Assembly: GCF_031755915.1 (NCBI RefSeq) | Contig: NC_083385.1 | Coordinates: 16,761,001-16,825,000, forward strand | Length of the DNA stretch: 64,000 bases | From: Ziziphus jujuba | Lineage: Eukaryota; Streptophyta; Magnoliopsida; Rosales; Rhamnaceae | Direction: 5' to 3' | Shown here: positions 46,485 through 58,024 of the stretch, one piece after another | Position numbering within the stretch: the stretch's first letter is position 1 | Layout of the letters: each line of letters begins with the position of its first letter | Program-made: the position numbers and the translations under genes | Notes under the pieces: generated by a model | The model's database searches: none | Seen by the model: only the letters and a program-made list of their open reading frames with translations | What the model was told of the DNA's origin: nothing

Positions 46485-47722
46485 TTCCCCTCCTCTTGAA
46501 AAGGATTTATCCTCAAATCAAGATCATCACCTGCAGCAAAAGTAGTTAAATCAGCAACATTAAATGCAGCACTCATGTTATACTCACCTGGTAAATTAAG
46601 CTTGTAGGCATTCTTGTTATTCGGCTCCAAAACTTGAAAAAGTCCATCCATAGGCGGCATAAGATTTGACTTTCTTTGTTTAGGAAACATTTCCTTTCGT
46701 AAGTGCAACCAAACCAATTCTCCTGGGTCAAACACTATTACAACAAAATCTAGAAATACATGCTCATTATGGTAAAAATTACACTTTTAAAAGTTAGCAA
46801 ACAATATTTCCCAAATTTTCAAATTACCACTAAGTAAAGCTCTCAACAATGCAGATAAAGTTCTATGCAATAAAGACATCTTTAAATAAGTATCTTTAAA
46901 ATTCATGGTCAGCAATGATTTTTTATTCATAATTACTTTATTAACATCACCAAAGCTAAGATAAAAATTTATATTTTTCCTTTCTTGTCTTCCTTTTCCT
47001 TTCTCACTCACGGCCATCTCACCTTCCTCACTCTCGGCTTTTGCACCAAATTTCTCACTCTTGGTTTTATTAAAATTTTTCCACACAACCTGAGTATTAG
47101 AAGACTTACCTTGGACAGCAAGCTCACCTTTTCCCTCTTGATTGGATGGTAGTCCACTTGGAATTTCATTTGGGAAGACATCTCCAAATTCCTTCAAAAA
47201 AGAAATCATTGAACTTGGCAATTCAAGTTCTTCAATGTTAGTTTGATCATTAAAATAATTTTCTTTATAAATCATGACCAGAAAAGGTTTCTTATACTCA
47301 ATAACCTTATTAATATCCCCTAAACTCAAATAAAAGTTGCTACTTGACTTTTCTTTTCTTTCTTTTTCTTTTTCTCTCTCGGATTGGTGCAAACCTTCGG
47401 ATTTCCCTTCCTTCTCCAGGCTCTTGGGTTTGCCACTTTCTTTCCCCTCTATTTCGATTTTTCCTTGATCTTTCCACTCAATATGAGCTTTAGAAACCTT
47501 ACCTTGATCAGCAACCTCATTCTTACCTTCTTGAAAGGATGGTGAAGTCGTTGGTGCCATACTTGATTTTTCCTTGAGCTTTTCGGCTTCTCTCCTTTGT
47601 TGCATTTGTAATTGGTCTTTGTAAACCTCTTTAGGAGATAATGGTTCCAGATTGACCTTCTTCCCTTTGAATCTGAAAACAATACTATTTTCTCGACCAA
47701 AATGAGTAGCATCTTTATCAAA
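46442..47722 (-). pseudogene. Remnant of Ty3/gypsy pol with RT and most of integrase deleted
   Basis: Follows the protease on the minus strand. After the conserved end GRPW the frame meets TAA (47723-47725) where the family usually has Gln, so the downstream part (FDKDATHFGREN) is already out of translation. It then reads a Lys/Glu-rich linker, NFYLSLGDINKVI, and FLKEFGDVFPNEIPSGLP, the usual start of the RT region. Instead of RT, the linker block reappears (NFYLSFGDVNKVI), followed directly by integrase-end sequence (LLRALLSGNLKIWE) and, after a stop and shift, VFDPGELVWLHLRKEMFP to NVADLTTF. The pattern indicates an internal deletion with local duplication. Confidence 0.85.
46485..46497 (-). 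other. Polypurine tract of the Ty3/gypsy element
   Basis: On the minus strand AAGAGGAGGGGAA immediately precedes the LTR start TGATGTGATTCC. Confidence 0.75.
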
Positions 47723-49372
47723 TTACCATGGCCTACCTAATAGTATATGTCCAGCAATCATGGGTACAATATCACATAAAACTACATCCTCATATCTACC
47801 TATAATAAATTTTACTTTGGCTTGTTTGTTTACTTTCATCTCACCACTGTCATTAAGGCATTGTAATCTATAAGGTTCTGGATGTTTAATAGTTGTTAAG
47901 CCTAATTTATCAACTACAATGTTACTAATTACATTTGTACAACTTCCACTGTCAATAATCATACTACAAATCTTACCTTGAATTTCACATCGGGTGTGGA
48001 AGATGTTCTCTCTTTGAATTTCATCCTCATCTTTGTATGCAGCAAGTACTCTCCTAGAAAGCAAGTTTAATTCAGCATTGGATGGTTGCAAGGTTTTGGG
48101 TTCTTCCTCCAAGTCCTCCTCCTCTTGCTTGGCTTCATCCTCACTTTCTTCACTTTCCGATTCTAGCTCGTCATTGCCCTTTAACACCATGATTCTTCTA
48201 TTCGGACATTGGCTAGCAATGTGTCCTCCTCCCTGGCACTTAAAACACACAACATCATGAGTTCTAGAAGGTTTAGGATATAATTTTACCTCATTCTTTG
48301 GTGCTTGGACAGATTTGATTCTAGTCTCCTTCCTTGGCCAGTTTGAACTTTCTTCTTTGACTTTCGGCTTTGGCTTGCTTTCATAGATGGGATTGTTCCT
48401 CCAGCCACTTGAATTGGACCTTCCACTGTTGGAAACACCTCCAAACCATGATCTTACACCCCTCCTCTTGAATTGATGCTCTAATTTAATAGCCACATGC
48501 AACATCTCCTCCAATTTCACATATTGTTGCAATTCTAGTTGATTGGCTATTTCACGATTCAAACCACCAAGAAACCTTGCCATGGTTGCTTCCCTATCTT
48601 CATTCAAGTTCAATCTCATCATAAGCATCTCCATCTCCTTATAATAATCCTCCACAGATCCATGTCCTTGAGATAAAGATTGAAGTGTTTGATGCAGCAA
48701 CCTTTGATAATGTGATGGTACGAATCGCTTCCGCATGGCTCCTTTCATTTGTCGCCATGTAGTAATCAAGTCATCACCAACTCTCCTTCGGGTGTTTTGC
48801 TCATTGGTCCACCATTGGAGTGCATAATGGCCAAACTCCATTGCTGCCAATTTTACCTTCTTAGCCTCTGAATAATTATGGCGGTCAAATATCATCTCCA
48901 TCTTTTCTTCCCACTCCAAATATGCTTCGGGGTCACTTTTTCCCATAAATGGTGGGATGTTGATCTTGATATTGCTAAGATTGTCATCTGTTTCTTCCCT
49001 CCTATATCTTCCACGGCCAGCTCTATCTTGGACAGCAAAAGTTTCGTCCATACCTTCCTCAAAGTCTCCACCGAATGGCTCCTCATTAAATTCCTCTCTC
49101 GGTCTCTCGCGACCTCCTCATCCTCGGCCTCATCCTCCATGGAATTCTTGCCTATTTTTTGTATTCGGAATTCCTTGGGAAACTTCTAGCCTTCCCATCC
49201 TTTGATTCACATGCTCAACTTGATCATTAACCCGCTGTATTGACTCCAAAACAGCTCTCATGTCCACTTGGTCTCCACTCCTGGTAGCTCGGGCATCGCC
49301 ATGGAATGCTACGGATTCCTCCTCATTGATCCTCAAAGGTGGATCTTCTCTCCTCATTCTTGATTCTGTCAT
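47723..49372 (-). pseudogene. Ty3/gypsy gag-protease
   Basis: Starts MTESRMRRED at 49372; a frame break near 49050-49140 separates the first part from the main open frame (49051-47723, 442 codons). That frame holds the gag domain (PPFMGKSDPEAYLEWEEKME), one CCHC zinc knuckle CFKCQGGGHIASQC, an acidic spacer and a retroviral-type aspartic protease with the IIDSGSCTNVIS active site, ending HILLGRPW. Because of the frame break it is unlikely to make a full product unless the break is a sequencing error. Typical of plant gypsy elements. Confidence 0.88.
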
Positions 49373-50499
49373 GTTAGTATAATAATGCAATAGAAATAAA
49401 ATAGGATCTTACCAATTTCACTCCCTTACGTGTTTCACTCAAATGAAGACTCGACACTCGTGTTTGCACAATTGTTTTGGCTTTTTACCCTCTTTTAAGC
49501 TCAAACACTCTTGCATTTTTCCACTCAATGAATTATCTCAAAGTTCTAATTAAAACACCCACAAAACAGCAATTAGATCACTAATATGTTTTAATTAAAC
49601 TTATCAACAAAACAGTAGCAAAAAGTAGGCAATACCGAAAGAATCCAACAAATCCTAATTTTTTGGCTTTCTAGACAAGAAAACACAAAATAATGGGAAA
49701 ACGTTGGAATTTTTGAAAACTGCACCAGATGGTAGTAGATTATGAGTTCAAGAATAAAATTCCGGGAAAAGAAATTCAAATACGAACAAGAATCAAATTG
49801 AACAAAAATATAGAATAGTTGTTGGTTGTTGTTCTTTGTAATTCAAGTTTTATATCAAATCCTTTAACTGATTTTAATCCAAATAATTTAAACACCCAAA
49901 ATCCAAATATCCAGCAGCAAAAATAATTTCCCAGCAATTCAAATATTGAATAAATAAACAAAAAACCAGCAGCTCCAACAAATTCCCAGCAAACAAATCA
50001 AATTCCAACAAGCTGAAATATTTTTTTTTCTTTCTTTTTTTTTTTTTTTTATCCGGCTTTGCCTCTTCTTTTTGTTTTTTCACTCACAGGACATAAACAA
50101 CTGCAGTAGCAAGAGTAAGTACCAAAATTGCAATTCCAAATCCAAAACAAACAACAAACCCGTGACCTCCAAATAAACAAAATGTGCAGTTTTTTTTTTC
50201 TTTTTTTTTTTTTTTTTTTTGAATATATGAATGCAAATATTTAAGACTAAAACATCAAAGAAAAATCAAAAAAAACCAAAATTATCAAGAACAATGATAA
50301 AAGACAACCAACAAATTAGGAAACCAAAATACGATAAAATTAGGAAACCTAATTCAACTAGGAATGAATTTTTTTTTTTTTTTTAAAGATGCAAAATGTG
50401 TATGGAATGGATGCAACCTTAACATAATGCTAAAATTACAGAATAACACCAAAAAACAAATAAAACAAATAAAGATAGATCAAACCTGAACAAAACTTA
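49373..50499 (-). other. Untranslated leader of the Ty3/gypsy element
   Basis: About 1.1 kb between the primer-binding site and gag. It contains several long poly-T tracts on the plus strand (50022-50049, 50190-50220, 50369-50384) and no coding sequence that I recognise. Confidence 0.7.
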
Positions 50500-50511
50500 G
50501 CTCTGATACCA
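50500..50511 (-). other. Primer-binding site (initiator tRNA-Met)
   Basis: On the minus strand TGGTATCAGAGC, the standard complement of the 3' end of initiator tRNA-Met, lies 2 nt after the 5' LTR end. It fixes element orientation. Confidence 0.92.
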
Positions 50512-50513
50512 AA

Positions 50514-51648
50514 TGATACGAACCTAGGACGACCTGCTCCTAAACCCATATTATATTAGTCCGGATCTCAATTAAGTTCAAGTTCTAATGGAATGGATCT
50601 CAACCCCTAACCAACCTGTGGTTAGAAACCTTGGTATATTGTAGACGCCACAATAAGGAATGGAAAACCTATTGATAAGTCAAGCTAAAACAACCAATTC
50701 TCTAATGGTGTTTTAGGTGTTCTCAAAGAACAAAGAGATAATTAATCTCACAAGTATTTTCTCAATCAAATCAAAGTTGTATTCATATTGAAAAATAATC
50801 CTTTAAATAGGCTACAAAGCCACGAAATAAAACCCTAGAACATAAAGAAAACCAGCCACCACACATAAAGAAACCTAGTTGGCCGAAACTATACTTCATT
50901 TCCTAATCTAAGTTTGATTAATTAATTCTTTTATATTAAATTAGGAATTAATTAATTTACAATGGAAAGAATAAAAGAAAAATCTTCCTAAAGTTATTTG
51001 TCCAGAAAATAAATAAATAAAAGCCAAAAAGCAATGGTAGTTTCCTAAAACAAAAAGTATAAACAAATTAGGAAACTAAAAATGCTAGTCTTTTGATCAA
51101 GTTGACTTTGATCAATTTTTGACCTCTTTGAGCTTCAAATCAGCTTCCAGATGCTTTTTAGGATGCCAAATAAGCTGAATATGAAGTCCCACACATTGCC
51201 CATGCTTGGAAAAATAAGAAAAGGCTAATACAGTAAAATACAGTAAAGCCAACAAACAATATAGCAAATTCGGCCAAATTGTTGATGTTGTCCGTACAAG
51301 TCCTTTTTGATTGCATTTGAGGCTGGTTTAACTTGATTCCATGACCTCTTAGGCATATGTATTGAACCCATAAAGCATTGAAACCATTTCATGCTTCCCG
51401 GACTCTAAAAATGTACCAAAACCGTCACCTGGGTCCGCATCGGCTTCCACCACTTGGATGGTCAGAATAGGTTTTGTATCTTCAAGTATGGACAAGCTCT
51501 ATTGAGATTAATTACCCCCTGTATAAATACTCCCAGGTTTTCCTTAAATCTCTTAATTTGAACTCTTGTGATTGGTCTAGTCTTCATCCGTGTCGAGTCA
51601 GCATCCCAGTGGGTTATCGGTTGAGTGGACTGGGGCGGAATCACATCA
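50514..51648 (-). repeat. 5' LTR of the Ty3/gypsy element
   Basis: 1135 bp with the same ends as LTR1. It is followed on the plus strand by the target duplication CCAGG (51649-51653) and then by the second half of the interrupted exon. Confidence 0.93.
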
Positions 51649-52209
51649 CCAGGACTCTTGGATATTCAGAACCATGACTTAGGAATGAAGCAAGAGCCCA
51701 AGAAGGATGGCCGAGGGAGGCCCCGTAAACAAAAGTCTGATGCTGAGAATACAACTGGAGACAAAATGATCTCACAGCCCAATAAGGATGGCCGAGGTAG
51801 ACCACGGAAACAGAAGTCTGATGCTGAGGCTACACCTGACAAATTGATCTCACAGCCCAAGAAGGATGGCCGAGGTAGGCCACGTAAACGGAAGGTAGGT
51901 GATGAGGCTCCACCTGGAGACAAATTGATATCACATAAGAAGTAGCAGGAGCGACGAGGGTGGCCCCGTAAACAAAAGTTGTTAGCTGATACTACAATGG
52001 GAGGTATATTGATCCCTCAGAACAAGCAGGATGCCAATACTACAACTGGAGACATATTGATGTCGCAGAACAAGCTGGATTCTGATACTCCAACTGGAGA
52101 CGTATTCATCCCACAGAAGAAGCAGGATGCTGATACTCCAACTGGAGACATATTGAGCTTGCAGAAGAAGAGGGATGCTGATACAACAACAAGAGACGTA
52201 TTGATATAG
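51649..52209 (+). pseudogene. Orphan last exon of the H15/AT-hook gene, 3' half
   Basis: Continuation of the exon interrupted at 45349, matching 38310-38862. It carries three full GRGRPRK hook units; the fourth hook is changed to RRGWPRKQK. An extra TAG triplet after SHKK (about 51943-51945) is an in-frame stop absent from unit A. The remaining 16-residue units continue to the stop at 52207-52209. With no upstream exons and an LTR element in the way, it is a pseudogene. Confidence 0.9.
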
Positions 52210-53194
52210 AAGCAGCAGAAGCGAAGAGGTAGGCTCCTTGATGAAAAGTTTTAATGCTGATACTACAACTGGAGACATATTGATGTGCAACCAAAAGTGA
52301 TAAGGGAACCGCTGATCCTACATCTAACTTTGGTGTTTGATCTAATTTTGCTGTAACCACGGAGATAATGCCATTTTTCGGTGTTTAGGAAGGCATATCC
52401 AGCCAACTTTGATTATGACGACTTTTGACAAGATAGAGAAAAAAAAAAAAAAAAAGGACCCTTTTTTGTTAAATAGTGATGATATAAATAATATTTATAA
52501 ATTTTATGTTCAATGGGTTTTATCTCATAGGACCCATGTATGAATTACCAAAAAAGTCCAAAAGAAATTAAGAATTACTATTTGTTTGTAAGGTATATTT
52601 GTCGTTGTCCTACTTACTGTAGTTTTTGGTTTTATTACCCACGAAAGTTCCAGGAAATTACTACTACCTAAAAAATAATTTCTGTACTTTAATTAGGCTT
52701 GTACCGCCCCTATGGTTTTGGCTCGTTTATTTTCTTCATAGATATGCAAGTTTTGTTCCAAAATGTACAATCATCCATCTTTAGAGGAGGTAAGGAATCA
52801 AGAAACCTTCTCTGACATTGCATTGCATTTATGCGTCAGAAGAAGAGGTTCTGTAATCAAACCCACTTGAAGAGGTTCTGTAATCAAACCCACTTGGTAA
52901 AGAAACGTAATTAGCAGAAATTAAGGGAAACAAGCAATGCCCATGAAACCTTAAACCCCAAGAAACAGACCCTTTTCATCTTCCATGGCAGCACTCTTTA
53001 GCTAGATTCTATTTTTTACAACTTTAAAACCCCCCTTAAAAAGTTCGTTGAGTCATTTCATCAAGCAGGTGGTAAAGTCAACTGGAGGAAAAGACAAACC
53101 ACCATTTTTACGAGTTGATCCATTGGTTCACTTTTTTTCTTTTTTTTTGTGATAATTGGGTAATAAAGGAGTAGAATAAGAGAGAAAAAAAAAT
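52210..53194 (+). other. Intergenic region between orphan exon and protease B
   Basis: Copy of the 38863-39840 interval, including the in-frame hook-like relic after the stop and the presumed promoter and leader of protease B. It differs from unit A by scattered substitutions and small indels. No separate gene. Confidence 0.6.
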
Positions 53195-56100
53195 ATGAGA
53201 CAAAGGAAGGTGGGGTTGGTTATGTTATGTGTTTCGATGCTGCTGATGGGTTGGAGTATGACTATGTCATCAGCTTCTTTCTTCGGTAAGCATCAGAATC
53301 GATGTGGAAGAAAATCCATGTTACCCGTTGAAGCATCATCGTCATTGGAACTGAATCGAGTGGGGTCCTCTGTTGTTTTCCCAGTCCATGGAAATGTGTA
53401 TCCAATTGGGTATGTGTACTTTGCCAATCTGATCGATGTAATTGTTCTTTAATATTTTTTTGTTTTTGCTGATTATAATTCTCAGCATGATTCTATAATT
53501 TTGAGGAGAATTCGCTTCTTTGTTGTCTTTCCAATCTGCTTCACCGTGTAAGTGGAAAAATTTTCAGTGTTATTTGACTATGAATGAAATTTGTCTTTTT
53601 TTTTTTCTTTTTTTTTTTTATTACTTCTTTTGTAGAAAACACTATCTGTTTGTTGAGACTAGGAGGTAGAAATTTGGTAGCGGTGATGAAGATGATGAAA
53701 ATGTGTTAATAGTATGTTGTAGAAACCTTTTTCTGGAAAAAGGAAAAGTATGGTTAATGAAGGATTAGTAAATTTTATTTTATTGTTTAATGGTGTTTGG
53801 CACTTTATATGTTATTTGCACTTATTGAAAAAAGTCATTATTTGGGCATCTTTCATGGGCATTTCCTTCTTTTCTTCTTAATTCTGCAGTAGAGATTTTG
53901 GACATGTGGTCAGATCTTTTCACAAAACGGCTTTTTTTTTTTTCTTTTTTTTTTATTTTGATCCATCCTATATGTCGGGTTAGAATTGATAATGAATTCT
54001 ACTGAAGCGTGTGTTTCTGTGAACAGGGAATTTTCCATACTTTCTTTTGAGGCAAAAGTGGTTGCTGTCTTGTTAAAGACCACGAACTTATATTTCTGCT
54101 TTTAATGTTATATACTAGAAAGTTCTCCCCTTATTCTGCCTTTCTCTATGTAGGATTTCAATGATATATATCCCATGAACTTTATTTTCCCGGTATCATT
54201 GATTTGAAATTTCATCCTATGTTTCATTTTTCGGATATGTTGGTTATTTGAAAACCATAGGAATTTCATTGCTCTATAAGTTGTTTTGATAAATATTTCA
54301 TTGCTTTATATTGTCTGTACATATGAACTATAAATCATAATTCAGAATCTGTAAAGCAAGTCTTCTGAACTCATGTTTTTGTTGTGTAGGTCTTATAATG
54401 TTACCCTCAACATAGGTCAACCACCGAAGCCATACTTTGTTGATCCTGATACTGGAAGTGATCTCACATGGCTCCAATGTGATGCTCCCTGTCGCCGTTG
54501 TACTGAGGTAAATCGGAATGAGAAGTCCATTGTAGTTTTGACCAAATTGTAAATTTGTAACTTTGTGTTTAACTGGAAATGATAAAAGATGTGTTTCTTG
54601 CCCATGAATAACTCAAATTTATCTAAATAGTTTGGAAAAGCCCATAATTCTCCTGACTAATACTAATGATGTGATATATTATTTCCTTGACATGCACTGT
54701 TTCCCATGACCAAATTTTCCTTCCGCATGATTTCTTTTAAACTCATCTTCTGATTTCTTTTAAAATCATGCCAGTTTTGCTGCTTTCAAGACTTTCAAAC
54801 AATCCCAACTATTTTTAAAACTATCTTAGTTAGAAAGATGGATAATTTTTTTTCTCATTTATTTATTTATTTTTTTTTTTGTGGTAATTTTTTTCTCATC
54901 TATGTTGGTACATGCAGATTGTTATAGAAAAAGTTAGTACTAAACCAATGTATTATTTGTTTTTCTCTGCAGACACATCATCCACTTTACAGACCCAGTA
55001 ATGACTTGGTGCCCTGTAATGACCCCCTATGTGAATCCTTACACTCACCCCTTGCTCACGGATGTGATGATCCAGAGCAATGTGACTATGAGATTGACTA
55101 CGCAGATGGTGGTTCATCCCTAGGGGTACTTGTCAGGGATGCATTTTCCTTCAACTTTACCAGTGGATCCCAGCAGAAACCACGCCTCGCCCTTGGGTTG
55201 GTAACTTTATCTTTCCGTTATTATCATGAAATGTTTGTGCTTTTGAATCACTTTTATAAAATCATGTATTTGAAAGAATTGTCCTATTATCCTCTTGCTT
55301 AATACTTTGGAGTACAAATTGCTTCGGTCCTCCCATATGGAATGACCCAGTTACATATAATTCAAGAATGTTGTGAAGACCTAGTGATATTATATTTGTT
55401 TTTTTCTCACAAGGCTACCTGGTTTTGGTTTGTGTTTCTCTGCATTTTCCTATACTATTCTAAATTAGACATGAAAAATCTCATGTAATTAAAATTGGGA
55501 AGTTAAATTTGGATTTTTTGGAGAAGATTTAATAATCATGACACTGATATAGAAGAACATCTTACACAGTGTATCAATTTGCGTTGAACAAAAATGCATG
55601 TTAGAGTATATGACAAATATTTCAGCATTGCATCCAATCATTACATTTTACTGAAATATGCTTCCATATTCGCTCTTGGTTGTTTAAGTTTTTCTGGTTC
55701 ACTTCTATTCAGATGTGGATATGACCAACTTCCTGGTGCATCTGATCACCCCATGGATGGAGTACTAGGCCTTGGAAGGGGAAAGGCCAGCATTGTGTCA
55801 CAACTCAGTAGTCAGGGTTTGGTGAGGAATGTTGTTGGCCACTGTTTTAGTGGAGGAGGTGGAGGGTTTCTATTCTTCGGAGATGAACTTTACGATTCTT
55901 CACGCATTACTTGGACTCCGATGTCACAAGACTACTCGTAAGTAACCCTTCTGAATTAATTCATCTTACATAGGGCATCTTTTTATTTCATATATTGATT
56001 TGGCTCTACGTATACCAAATCCGCTTCTTGTGGTTTATGTCAGCAAACATTACTCGCCTGGATTTGCAGAACTCATATTGGGTGGAAAATCTACTGGTTT

Positions 56101-57011
56101 GAAAAACCTATTTACAGTTTTTGACAGTGGGAGCTCTTTCACTTATCTTCGTTCCCAGGCTTATCAAGCTTTGACATCTTGGGTGAGTGAAAAGCATTCA
56201 CATAATGGTAGCAGCCCCTTCCTCCACAATATTCCTAAAATTGCAATGTTCCATTAATCCACAAGAAATGCTTGCAAAATTTTCATAATGTTATCAATTT
56301 CTTTTTCTTAAGCATCCCTTCTTTTTTTTTTTTTTTTTGGCCCCTTTATCACTGAATTCGAAAACATCCCATTTAGTTCTTGAAGTATAGGTGGTTTCTT
56401 ATTGGACCCTTATATCCCTGCAGATTAAGAAAGAACTAAATGGAAAGCCTTTCAAAGAAGCATCAGATGACAGGACTCTCCCACTCTGTTGGAAAGGTAG
56501 AAAGCCCTTCAAAAGCCTACGCGACGTCAAGAAATACTTCAAGTCCTTAGCATTGATCTTTGGCAATGACGGAAGAGCAAAAACTAAATTTGAGTTGGCC
56601 CCTGAAGCTTATCTACTGATATCAGTAAACTCCCTCCTTCCTTTCATTCCTTAATTTACATTCATTTTTGTTTCCATTACAAGTAGCATATTCTGACAGG
56701 ATACTATCAATGTGTTAATTCTCAGGCCAAGGGAAACGTTTGCTTGGGAATTCTTGATGGCACTGAGGCGGGGCTGCAAGATTTCAATGTCATCGGAGGT
56801 AAAAAAATTTCTTTGATTACATTAGGAAAACATGAAACATTTTTCGATCATGCCATATGTCTCCTAAAATGTTACTTGGTTTTTGTTTGTTTCCATAGAC
56901 ATATCGATGCAAGATAAGATGGTGATTTACGACAATGAGAAGCAGGTAATCGGATGGGTTTCTGCAAACTGTGATCAGCAACCAAAGTCTAGTCGTTTCA
57001 GCATTCGATGA
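53195..57011 (+). CDS. Nucellin/Asp1-like aspartic protease, copy B
   Basis: Tandem paralogue of copy A, same eight-exon structure: 53195-53409, 54390-54507, 54973-55196, 55713-55937, 56044-56182, 56424-56624, 56726-56798 and 56899-57011; 435 aa, no frame damage. Catalytic aspartates are Asp92 (DTGSDLTWLQCDAPC) and Asp288 (FDSGSSFTYL). At most positions where the copies differ, copy B has the residue I would expect from the family (CGYDQ, PMDGVLGLGRG, NVCLGILDGTE, NVIGDIS). That suggests it keeps the ancestral function. About 28 residues differ between the copies, concentrated in exons 3, 4, 5 and 7; exon 8 is identical. AATAAA at 57082-57087 may be its polyadenylation signal. Confidence 0.94.
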
Positions 57012-57970
57012 TCCATTAAAAGTTTATCACACCCGCCACTGTTTATGCATCACCGACTTAGTCATATAGAGTTGTATAAAGAATAAAATTCTTAGCATAA
57101 AATTGATGTGTTGTATTCTCAACACGCTTGGTGTGTTTAAACATGTATGTCTCTGCTATAAAAACTGCATGGTAATCCATGTATTTGATGCCTACTTAGT
57201 TCGAAAATTGTAAAATTTCTACACATACCTGGAATTGAAAACTTATAGTTAGTTGTTTATAATAGAAGAAAATTGACTACTTATTCTAGCTGGTGTGGAT
57301 TGCAAATTCCTATATACAGAAATTTCCAAAGCTGAAAATAGATGTGAGAATTGAATCCCAAAAGCAATAATATTAAACCCAGTATTTTCCAGTAAATGTA
57401 ACGAAGATCTCTGTAATTTTCTCAAATTAAGACAAACTAAAGTCAACATTTTCATTTCACACTTTATTCTCAGTTAAAAAAATGGACTGGCAAAATTATG
57501 GATTATTCTACATCAGATCTCTAATAGCCAGTCTCATTTTTTTATTATTATTATTTTTTTTTTTTTTTGGGGAAACAATTATTATTATATCATTGTCTCT
57601 GAATGTAATAAATAATGCCAAAAAAAGGAAAGAATTGAATGAAGTTTGAAGTAAGTGTAGTTCGAGAAACTCATTGGCGACCACAAAATGTATTATGGAA
57701 GACCACGAATTTCAGGCCATGCAATTAGAAGGACCAAAACCACGCCATGCATCTGAATCACGTGACATGGTTAATCCCTAATCATCGTTGAGTAGTCTCA
57801 CTTGCTCGATGTACGTTGACTGCATTTTTTATTTTTTTATTTTATTTTTTTATTTCTTTTTTAGGGAGCATTGAATCAACTTCCCCAAGTAATTAAGCCC
57901 CAATAATTGTGTGGTCAATGCAACATCTACTACTAACTTTTAAACCAACAAAATCATATAAGAAATTATC

Positions 57971-58024
<54 letters not shown>

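Larger units (their letters stand above)
45350..51648 (-). mobile_element. Internally deleted Ty3/gypsy LTR retrotransposon
   Basis: A 6299-bp element in minus orientation with two complete LTRs, a primer-binding site, a polypurine tract, gag and protease, but almost no reverse transcriptase, RNase H or integrase. What follows the protease is the first few residues of the RT region (EFGDVFPNEIPSGLP), a species of repeated linker sequence, and then the C-terminal integrase tail. It cannot move by itself and would need enzymes in trans. It is inserted in the orphan AT-hook exon of unit B and absent from unit A, so it arrived after the duplication. Confidence 0.93.

Noticed and set aside
48878..49205. 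Plus-strand frames of 82-103 codons
   Set aside because: Antisense to the gag gene of the Ty3/gypsy element.
45350..51648. Possible intact autonomous retrotransposon
   Set aside because: No RT, RNase H or complete integrase coding sequence was found between the protease and the polypurine tract.
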